Below are positions 1 through 5,371 of a stretch of 5,473 bases of DNA, piece after piece. Under the pieces are notes generated by a model. It was not told the DNA's origin and did not search any database. It worked only from the letters and a program-made list of their open reading frames with translations. This stretch comes from a bacterium CG2_30_54_10. GTDB taxonomy: Bacteria; Muiribacteriota; Ozemobacteria; Ozemobacterales; Ozemobacteraceae. How positions within the stretch are numbered: position 1 is the first letter of the stretch; every line of letters begins with the position of its first letter. The DNA lies in NCBI GenBank assembly GCA_001872985.1, contig MNYA01000027.1, positions 1 to 5,473 of the forward strand, read 5' to 3'. Both the position numbers and the translations under genes were made by a program.

Positions 1-395
1 TTGCGGGCAACCTCATAGGCGGTGCCGCCCAACCAGGCATTTACGATTCCAGACTCGCCATGGGCTCCGATGATTATCAAATCAGCCTCTTGTTCGCAGG
101 CTTCTTGAATGATCCCCTCGAAGACTATTCCGCCTCGAACGGATTTCGTAATCGCCAAAGTCTGATATTGAGCGGGAATGAAGGCGTTAAGCCGGAAGCT
201 CGCATCTTTTTCCCAGCGTGCAGCCGTATGAAGCGGGTCTTCGAGGTTTCCCGGGTGGAGTACCTCTTCTTGGATAACATGTACCAGATGAATTTGCGCG
301 CCAAACTCCATCGCGAACGAGGCCGCATATTTGAGCGCCAAATCGGAACTTGCGGAAAAATCGACCGGTACAAGAATCTTTTTTATGTTAATCAT
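1..395 (-). CDS. Universal stress protein (UspA family), 3' end cut off by the window
   Basis: Small cytoplasmic UspA-fold protein. Family members usually dimerise, and many bind ATP and support stress survival. The frame is open from ATG at 395 to the window edge, giving 131 residues of an expected 140-150. The N-terminus (MINIKKILVPVDFS) is the typical first strand with the conserved Asp at residue 12. The C-terminal part has the nucleotide-loop pattern: ADLIIIGAHG at about 104-113, then nine residues, then GGTAYEVAR at 123-131. This matches G-2x-G-9x-G-(S/T), except that the residue after the last Gly is Gly124, followed by Thr125. ATP binding is therefore likely but not certain. The start lies 5 bases after the TAG of the TolB-like gene. 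I see no good Shine-Dalgarno, which favours translational coupling. The family is clear; the specific stress role cannot be read from sequence. Confidence 0.93.
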   Translation of the reverse strand, partial: MINIKKILVPVDFSASSDLALKYAASFAMEFGAQIHLVHVIQEEVLHPGNLEDPLHTAARWEKDASFRLNAFIPAQYQTLAITKSVRGGIVFEGIIQEACEQEADLIIIGAHGESGIVNAWLGGTAYEVAR

Positions 396-400
396 GTGGC

Positions 401-1255
401 CTATTTTATCCAGCAGGGAGTTCTTCCAGGGGCGAGCAGCTTCATCTTGGTGCCATCCCCCTGGCAGATCCCGATCTTCTCGTTGAACTCGTACGCGACC
501 CAGTTCTTGTCCGGAGAAAGGGTGGGATACATTCCCGTGATGAGCGGCCGCTGGAACTTCTTTGCCTGGAGATCCAGATACTCGATTTCGTTGTCTCCGT
601 TCCGATCTGAGATGAAGGCAAGATATTTTCCGTCGCTGGAAAATATGGGGAAGGACTCGTTGATTCCAGGGGTTTGCGTAAGACGAACGATTCCCTGGGC
701 CATCGTAGAGATAAGGTATAAATCGTTGGTTCCATCTTCAACGAGCACCGAAACCGCGATCCATTCGCTGTCTGAAGACCAGTCCGCGGCGGTCACCCGG
801 AGTTCTTGCGAAATCTGTGTTGCCTGCTTGCTTTCAATGCAATAGGAAAACAACTCGGCTTTTTGATCGCATGTTGAATAAAGCAGAAATTTGCCATTCG
901 GGGAAAATCCTTCGAGGGCGACCCCTTCCATTATTTTCTTGATCTTTTTTCCGTCACGGCTCAGCAGATATACCTCGGACCTCATGTCGGGAGTTTTATT
1001 GGTGAACCCCATCCATCCGCTCGATTCGCAGATCCGCGGGAAAACGATGTTCGAATATGCCGGGGTCAGGCGGGATTTGCCGGTTCCATCGGGGTCGATC
1101 GTTGCGAGGTAGGTTTTTCCTTCCTCGGAGGTATCGACGTACATGATCTTTCCGGTGGGGGCGCTGGCGATCTCGGCGATCGCTCTCACCGGCTGCAGGA
1201 GAGACATTGCGGAAATAAGAAGCAGCAGGAAAATCAGGCGTAATACGGTTTTCAT
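401..1255 (-). CDS. Exported TolB-like (PD40) beta-propeller protein
   Basis: Predicted 284-residue exported protein. Residues 1-25 form a signal peptide: MKTV, a long Leu/Ile core, then a cleavable PVRA end. The rest is beta-rich, with repeated PD40 signatures: GFSPNGKFLLYST (116-128), ADWSSDSEWIAVSV (157-170), PIFSSDGKYLAFISDRNGD (203-221) and PTLSPDKNWVAYEF (244-257), plus a weaker unit near 35-60. The SSDGKYLAFISDRNGD unit is very close to those of TolB. True TolB is about 430 residues with an extra N-terminal domain absent here, and no tolQRA or pal gene is adjacent, so I do not call it tolB. Such propellers usually bind proteins or ligands in the periplasm. There are five cysteines (76, 129, 139, 264, 281). 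I chose ATG 1255 over a TTG at 1321 because AGGA lies 6 bases upstream and the signal peptide starts there. The TTG lies inside the promoter and hairpin. Its usp neighbour follows after 5 bases. Confidence 0.9.
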   Translation of the reverse strand: MKTVLRLIFLLLLISAMSLLQPVRAIAEIASAPTGKIMYVDTSEEGKTYLATIDPDGTGKSRLTPAYSNIVFPRICESSGWMGFTNKTPDMRSEVYLLSRDGKKIKKIMEGVALEGFSPNGKFLLYSTCDQKAELFSYCIESKQATQISQELRVTAADWSSDSEWIAVSVLVEDGTNDLYLISTMAQGIVRLTQTPGINESFPIFSSDGKYLAFISDRNGDNEIEYLDLQAKKFQRPLITGMYPTLSPDKNWVAYEFNEKIGICQGDGTKMKLLAPGRTPCWIK

Positions 1256-1275
1256 TTTCTGTCCTACCTTTCGGA

Positions 1276-1307
1276 GAAAAGAATAGGGCGGGGCTGAAGG
1301 CCCGCCC
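1276..1307 (-). terminator. GC-rich hairpin with T-rich tail, probable terminator of the LysM gene
   Basis: Arms 1286-1292 (GGGCGGG) and 1301-1307 (CCCGCCC) are perfectly complementary across an 8-base loop. An alternative fold gives 8 pairs with one bulged C and a 5-base loop. On the minus strand the stem is followed by TATTCTTTTC, a broken T-tract, so it resembles a Rho-independent terminator of moderate strength. It lies 50 bases beyond the LysM stop codon and 31 bases before the TolB-like ATG. The tail is interrupted, so read-through is likely. Confidence 0.55.
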
Positions 1308-1309
1308 GC

Positions 1310-1338
1310 AGTATAAACCAACTTTTCAGTAACGCCAA
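1310..1338 (-). promoter_or_regulatory. Sigma70-like promoter for the TolB-like/usp unit
   Basis: On the minus strand, TTGGCG (1338-1333, 4 of 6 to TTGACA) is separated by exactly 17 bases from TATACT (1315-1310, 5 of 6 to TATAAT). The expected start is near 1303, about 48 bases before the ATG at 1255. Two A6 tracts (1343-1348 and 1353-1358) fall at about -40 to -55, where an UP element would act. The predicted start is inside the hairpin arm at 1301-1307. This is a pattern match only; no start site is known. Confidence 0.5.
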
Positions 1339-1341
1339 CAG

Positions 1342-1361
1342 GTTTTTTACAGTTTTTTACA
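1342..1361. repeat. Perfect tandem 10-bp duplication across the LysM stop codon
   Basis: GTTTTTTACA occurs twice head to tail (1342-1351 and 1352-1361). On the coding strand each unit reads TGTAAAAAAC. The LysM stop codon TAA (1359-1357) lies in the first-translated copy, so the second copy is pure intergenic sequence. It looks like a slippage duplication, and it puts two A6 tracts one helical turn apart upstream of the next promoter. Confidence 0.9.
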
Positions 1362-3009
1362 AGCCGAACATTTTTCTGAGAGGCTCGAACTGATCGATCT
1401 TTTTCTGAAAGTCGTCGATGTCAGACTGTTTGTCTTTTATCTCCTCGATCAGCCATTGGACTTCCTTGCCGTTATCTGGATTATACTGGTCGAGCTTGGC
1501 GAGCTTGGCCTCAGCATCTCTTTTCGCGGAAGCGGCGCGGTCGCGCTCACCCTGGATTCCGTTGACCTTTCCTTTTGCCTTGGCGTAGGCGCTCTTGAAT
1601 GCCGACCAACCCTTCGAAAGCTCTGCGCGGGCCTCCTGAACCTTTCTGGAGGCTGAATCGATATCATCTCCGAAGATTCCAAGGAACCTGCTTGTGTCTT
1701 GTTCCTTGACCTTCTGCTCGTAGAGCTGCTGGGCTTTTTGGAGGTTATATTCGAGGGTGTGCAGACTCATTCCCTGGACGTAGTAGTCGCCCTCATAGTG
1801 AGGCATAAAAGCCAGGAAATCCGGATACAAACCACAGGCGCGGTCGATCGCGGCATTGTAATCGCGTTCCCGGCCGACGATGCTTGGAATCCCAAGCTTG
1901 GCCAGATCGGCGGCATAGTTCACTTCGGAGCGGGCCTTCGCTTTTTCTTTGGCTGTTTTTTCGGCGGCGGCCTTGGCTGCGGCGGCCTTATCAGCGGCAG
2001 CTTTAGCGGCGGCCTTGGCTGCTGCGGCCTTGGCTGCTGCGGCTTTTTCGGCGGCGGTTTTGGCGACCTTCTCGGCGGCAGTTTTGGCGGCAGCAGCCTT
2101 TTCTTTGGAAGCCTTGTCCTTGGCGGCCTTGGCAACTGCCGCCTTCTCAGCGGCGGTCTTGGCGGACTTCTCGGAATCGACCTTTGCCTTCTCAGCGGCG
2201 GTTTTGGCGGTGGCAGCGGCGGCCTTGGCATTTTCGGAGTTCACCTTTGCCACTTCGGCCGTTGTGATCGGCTTTCCAGCGTGGTTGATCAAGCTGACCT
2301 TGCCTTTTTCGATAACCCAGCGGTAACCGTTGGGCGGATTGAGGGCCATCCATTGCTCTTCGGTGATAAAGCCCTTGTCGATCATGAGCCGGACTGTGTA
2401 GGTGTTGAGTTGAGTTACGGTCTTTCCCTGCGGGAGGAGGGATAAATTCATGCGGTTGAGGGCATCCTGAAGCTTTACCGTCTTCTGGGCAACGGTCAAC
2501 GCCGGCAGGGGCGCAGGCTTGCTTGCAGGCTTGTCACCAGGCCTGGCTTCGGTTCCGGGTTTGGTTCCGGGGGCGACGGCACTGGCGCCGGCGGGTTTGG
2601 CTCCCGATTCTTTCGCGGTTTCCTTGACGGGGATCTCGAGTTCCCAACCTTCAAAGATCAGGTTGGGGTTATTCAGAAGGGTGGGAAAATTCTTCGCATT
2701 CAGTTTGACGATCTCCCAGAACCGGGAGCCATCCCCGAGGAGCCTCTGAGCGATGTCCCAGAGGGTATCGCCGGATTTGACGGTGACGGTTTTGTTTTTC
2801 GTGGCCTGGGTCGCTGCGGGTGGGGCAGGCTGCACGGCAACGATTGGCTCGGCGACTTCATTTGGAGGCGGAGGCGTTTCCTCTCCCCCGGAAGTGCTGA
2901 CTTCCTTCGGGCCGATGACAATATCGTCAGAATCCTCAAGGAAGGCCTGAGCGGGGGCTTGTACAAGCAGACAGAGAGCAACCAGAAGCAGAATCGGCAA
3001 GCGTTTCAT
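1357..3009 (-). CDS. Exported LysM protein with TolA-like Ala/Lys-rich helix
   Basis: 550-residue envelope protein. A signal peptide covers 1-22 (MKRLPILLLV through APAQA); there is no lipobox. A Pro-rich linker (about 45-67) leads to one LysM domain at about 73-128, with VKSGDTLWDIAQRLLGDGSRF near its start and IFEGWELEIPV at its end. LysM binds N-acetylglucosamine glycans, so it should anchor the protein to peptidoglycan. A second Pro/Ala linker (about 137-170) precedes a small region (171-249) I do not recognise. Next comes an Ala/Lys/Glu-rich segment (about 250-360) predicted as a long single helix, as in TolA domain II. The last 190 residues are charged and helical, probably coiled coil at about 415-545, and match no family I can name. 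The ATG has a strong GAGGTGA. Promoters on both sides suggest an independent unit. It could be a peptidoglycan-spanning scaffold; that is inference. Confidence 0.9.
   Translation of the reverse strand: MKRLPILLLVALCLLVQAPAQAFLEDSDDIVIGPKEVSTSGGEETPPPPNEVAEPIVAVQPAPPAATQATKNKTVTVKSGDTLWDIAQRLLGDGSRFWEIVKLNAKNFPTLLNNPNLIFEGWELEIPVKETAKESGAKPAGASAVAPGTKPGTEARPGDKPASKPAPLPALTVAQKTVKLQDALNRMNLSLLPQGKTVTQLNTYTVRLMIDKGFITEEQWMALNPPNGYRWVIEKGKVSLINHAGKPITTAEVAKVNSENAKAAAATAKTAAEKAKVDSEKSAKTAAEKAAVAKAAKDKASKEKAAAAKTAAEKVAKTAAEKAAAAKAAAAKAAAKAAADKAAAAKAAAEKTAKEKAKARSEVNYAADLAKLGIPSIVGRERDYNAAIDRACGLYPDFLAFMPHYEGDYYVQGMSLHTLEYNLQKAQQLYEQKVKEQDTSRFLGIFGDDIDSASRKVQEARAELSKGWSAFKSAYAKAKGKVNGIQGERDRAASAKRDAEAKLAKLDQYNPDNGKEVQWLIEEIKDKQSDIDDFQKKIDQFEPLRKMFGL
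1930..2262 (-). repeat. Degenerate in-gene repeats encoding the Ala/Lys helix
   Basis: Low-complexity coding repeats of Ala, Lys and Glu codons inside the LysM gene. The clearest pair is 2141-2165 and 2186-2210, identical at 24 of 25 bases and 45 bases apart, which gives KTAAEKA at residues 269 and 284. Further KTAAEK units start at 309 and 317. Units of AKAAA follow toward residue 349. The array stays in frame throughout, so it looks like selected expansion of a helix. It could vary in length between strains. Confidence 0.85.
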
Positions 3010-3013
3010 ACGT

Positions 3014-3020
3014 TCACCTC
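3014..3020 (-). promoter_or_regulatory. Strong Shine-Dalgarno of the LysM gene
   Basis: The minus strand reads GAGGTGA 4 bases before the ATG at 3009, a 7-base match to the anti-Shine-Dalgarno of 16S rRNA. It fixes the start codon and predicts high translation. The kinase and usp genes have weak sites by comparison. Confidence 0.85.
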
Positions 3021-3050
3021 GCGAATTATAAAAGTTAATTATTACAACCT

Positions 3051-3080
3051 ATTATACTGATAATACGGCGGATGTGTAAA
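3051..3080 (-). promoter_or_regulatory. Sigma70-like promoter of the LysM gene
   Basis: On the minus strand, TTTACA (3080-3075, 5 of 6) and a perfect TATAAT (3056-3051) are separated by 18 bases. The expected start is near 3044, giving a leader of about 35 bases that carries the GAGGTGA site. The sequence upstream of the -35 is A/T-rich and could act as an UP element. This is the best promoter match in the window. Confidence 0.65.
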
Positions 3081-3091
3081 AAAGTTTAAAG

Positions 3092-3111
3092 TTTTCACGG
3101 ATTTTCACGGA
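3092..3111. repeat. Tandem 10-bp direct repeat upstream of the LysM promoter
   Basis: TTTTCACGGA occurs twice head to tail (3092-3101 and 3102-3111); the minus strand reads TCCGTGAAAA twice. It ends 12 bases upstream of the -35 box, at about -48 to -67 from the predicted start. Same-face direct repeats of about one helical turn there suit an activator site, as for OmpR/PhoB-type regulators. It may instead be a dispersed intergenic repeat or a chance duplication. Confidence 0.85.
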
Positions 3112-3131
3112 TGTTTTGGTGTACTCAGTTT

Positions 3132-5273
3132 TCAAATCCCGGCGATCGGTAGGCAGAAAGAAAAACAAGAACCGTTCCCCGGGGAGCTTTCAACACTGAC
3201 CCGGCCCTTATGTAATCGGGCGATTTCCAGGACAAGAACCAGCCCCAGGCCGGTTCCCCCGGCAGTCCGAGCGACTTCGTTGTCAGCCCGAAAAAACTTC
3301 GTGAACAGCCGGGCTTTCTCACTCTCGTTCATTCCGATTCCGGTGTCGCGCACCTCGAAGCGGAATTCCCCGTCGGCTCGCTTGCATGTGAGTGAAATCC
3401 GGCCATTCGCGGGTGTGTATTTGATCGCGTTGCTGAGAAGGTTCAACAAAACCTGCTCGAAAAGGTCTTTGTCCGCCGTGATTTTTGCCTCGGGGAACTC
3501 GGTGTCGAAGGACAACTGATGGTTCTTTTTCTGTGCCCAGCGTTCCATGACTTGGCAGGAATGGCGGGCAATCCGCACCGGATCGATCGATGCAAAGCGG
3601 ACGAGCTGACGGCCCGATTCCATTCTTGATAGATCCAGGACATCGTTTACCAGTCTCGTAAGCCGTTCGGTTTCCTGCGAAATGATTTCGAGATATTCGC
3701 GGCGCTGGCCATCTGAATCGGCCTCCCCGTCGAGGAGCATTTCGGTGTAAGCCTGGATCGATGTGAGCGGTGTACGAAGTTCGTGGCTGACGTTTGAAAC
3801 GAACTCGGTTTTCATCCGATCTACTTCTTTTTCAAGGGTGATGTCGCGCTCGAGAAGAAGATATCCGAAGCACTCTCCGTAGAGGTCGACCAGCAGCGAG
3901 CCCGTGACCTTGTAGACGGCCCGTGTGGCTTCAAGGCGAAGCTCTTCGATGATACCCTGTGGGCTTTCGATCAGCTTCTGCAAGAGGGAAGCCCTCGGCC
4001 CCTCGAAAACCAGACCCTCCGCCGGGATATGTTCGAGCTCGAGCCGGCGCTTTCCGACAGGGTTTGCCATCACGACCCGAAGCCGTTTGTCGACCAGATA
4101 AATCGCATCGGGAATGTTCTGGAAAAGAGCCCTGAGCCTTTTGTTCTGTTCCATGAGTTCGCGGTTGGCGCTGTCGATCTGGGATTCGACCGTGGATGCC
4201 ATGCGGAGGAGCGATCTTCCCAATAAGTTTATTTCCCGGAATGGCGACAGCGGCAACGACGACGGGAAAGCGCCGGCCTCTATGCCCTCGCAAGCCTCAC
4301 CAAGACGACGAATCGGGGTTCCGACAAGCATGGCGAAAATATAGGAAAGGATGAGCATTCCAATCATTGCCAGAAAAATTTTAATGATGATGATCTTTCT
4401 GAACAGCTCATGCTCCTGATTTATCGACCGGGCATCCTTGACCATCATCTGCAGCATCTCTCCGGCTGAGTGCTCGATCAGGAGCCCCAATACCATTCCA
4501 CCGCTCGCAACAAAGGACTTCCGGGTAAGACCTGCAAGATTCCGGGGGTCATAGGCCGGGAGTTTCAGACTTCCACCGCCGTTGAAATCCAATGAAGCGA
4601 CCATTGACGCCAAGCCTGGGGGGCCTCCCCCTATGACTTTGACCTGCCATGCGGCAGAGGCAGAACCCCACCTCACAAAAGCCATGCAGTTCTCCCGATC
4701 CGCTTCGATTTTAGTTTTCCATTCACTCGTTACCGCGACGTTCAATGCCATAAGATCCATTTTCACGCAGAAAAACGGCGCCTGTTCACCACCTGATATT
4801 CTTACCCCGAAACCATCCATGGATTGAAGCACGGACGACTCGGCAGGGCCGGCCTTGCTGGCACGCGCGAGACTGCGAAATGTATCGAGAGACCCGCTTC
4901 CTACGAAGTCGATCACCGTTCCATCGCTCGCGACCAGGGCTACCGCTTGCGCGTTCTTGATCTCATCCAGCAACGGCCTGGCCTTTTCCTCGAAATACTT
5001 CCGTCCGCCTGTCAAAAAGGCAGGGTCTGATGCTACCTTTGTGATGCGAATAAGCGGCTCCTGCATTTTTTGGAGGATGAACTCCCTCTTCACAGTCGAC
5101 GAGCCTTCCATCTCGGCGAAGAAACCAGCGTTCAAGCCGTCCATTTCGGCTGTTAAAGCCTTGTGAACCAGATCGGCGACCATCGCGACCGGGATCGCGA
5201 AAAGCAGAACGATGAAAAGAACCAACGCTGTCCCAAATCCGATTCCGGAAACCTTTTTTTGAGGTTTGCGCAT
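3132..5273 (-). CDS. Sensor histidine kinase (TM-sensor-TM-HAMP-PAS-HisKA-HATPase)
   Basis: Complete 713-residue inner-membrane kinase that should sense an envelope signal and phosphorylate a response regulator. TM1 is at about 11-33 and TM2 at about 293-317. Between them is an extracytoplasmic domain of about 260 residues, possibly Cache-like (AVALVASDGTVIDFVG at 110-125). A HAMP follows (about 316-368, Pro320), then a PAS (about 379-478). HisKA has the phospho-acceptor His497 in FVSNVSHELRTPLTS. HATPase_c has the N box NLLSNAIKYT (Asn615), G1 DTGIGM (643-648), F box LFTKFFRAD (656-664) and G2 GGTGLGL (672-678). All catalytic motifs are intact and there is no receiver domain. The layout resembles PhoR/WalK kinases, which usually pair with OmpR-family regulators, but none is adjacent. 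ATG 5273 is the only usable start: an in-frame TGA lies at 5324-5322 with no ATG, GTG or TTG between. Its ribosome site is weak. Confidence 0.96.
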   Translation of the reverse strand: MRKPQKKVSGIGFGTALVLFIVLLFAIPVAMVADLVHKALTAEMDGLNAGFFAEMEGSSTVKREFILQKMQEPLIRITKVASDPAFLTGGRKYFEEKARPLLDEIKNAQAVALVASDGTVIDFVGSGSLDTFRSLARASKAGPAESSVLQSMDGFGVRISGGEQAPFFCVKMDLMALNVAVTSEWKTKIEADRENCMAFVRWGSASAAWQVKVIGGGPPGLASMVASLDFNGGGSLKLPAYDPRNLAGLTRKSFVASGGMVLGLLIEHSAGEMLQMMVKDARSINQEHELFRKIIIIKIFLAMIGMLILSYIFAMLVGTPIRRLGEACEGIEAGAFPSSLPLSPFREINLLGRSLLRMASTVESQIDSANRELMEQNKRLRALFQNIPDAIYLVDKRLRVVMANPVGKRRLELEHIPAEGLVFEGPRASLLQKLIESPQGIIEELRLEATRAVYKVTGSLLVDLYGECFGYLLLERDITLEKEVDRMKTEFVSNVSHELRTPLTSIQAYTEMLLDGEADSDGQRREYLEIISQETERLTRLVNDVLDLSRMESGRQLVRFASIDPVRIARHSCQVMERWAQKKNHQLSFDTEFPEAKITADKDLFEQVLLNLLSNAIKYTPANGRISLTCKRADGEFRFEVRDTGIGMNESEKARLFTKFFRADNEVARTAGGTGLGLVLVLEIARLHKGRVSVESSPGNGSCFSFCLPIAGI

Positions 5274-5371
5274 GTCCGTAGGATAGCACGAGGCGGCATC
5301 GTAGTCACCGAAGGAATTATGTCATTCCCCAGCCTGGCAGGGTTGCCCCCACGTACCACCTCAGAAACTGG
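5274..5371. other. Upstream region of the kinase gene, no clear promoter
   Basis: Intergenic sequence before the kinase start. It holds two short inverted repeats: GGAAT/ATTCC (5313-5317 and 5324-5328, 6-base loop) and the odd palindrome CCTGGCAGG (5333-5341). CATAAT on the minus strand, within the first hairpin, is a fair -10 match, but no acceptable -35 lies 16-19 bases upstream. The kinase promoter may be weak, activator-dependent or beyond the window. Confidence 0.4.

Noticed and set aside
396..415. TAAAAT on the minus strand as a -10 box for usp
   Set aside because: It is 13 bases from the usp ATG, inside the end of the TolB-like gene, with no -35 at proper spacing.
60..845. 261-residue plus-strand open frame
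   Set aside because: It runs antisense across two genes with strong family matches (UspA and TolB-like), and its translation has no recognisable motif.
1256..1321. N-terminal extension of the TolB-like protein from TTG 1321
   Set aside because: It would put 22 residues before a clear signal peptide, and its codons overlap the promoter -10 and the hairpin. AGGA before ATG 1255 is better.
1699..2445. Long plus-strand open frames (1699-2445, 1949-2326) and a Pro/Arg-rich minus-strand frame (1920-2231)
   Set aside because: They are shadows of the Ala/Lys repeat: GC-rich repeated codons make Gly/Leu-, Ala- or Pro-rich translations in the other frames. They have no domain, and the LysM gene explains the region.
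3081..3131. Intrinsic terminator after the kinase gene
   Set aside because: The sequence is A/T-rich with direct rather than inverted repeats; no stable stem precedes a T-tract.
3931..4293. Other open frames inside the kinase gene, including 3931-4293 minus and 4582-5166 plus
   Set aside because: The kinase reading frame is complete with all motifs; these have shadow-like composition.
5343..5358. Sigma54-like site TGGTACGTGGGGGCAA (minus strand) upstream of the kinase
   Set aside because: The GG and GC elements are 9 bases apart instead of 10, and the -12 TTGC is poorly matched.
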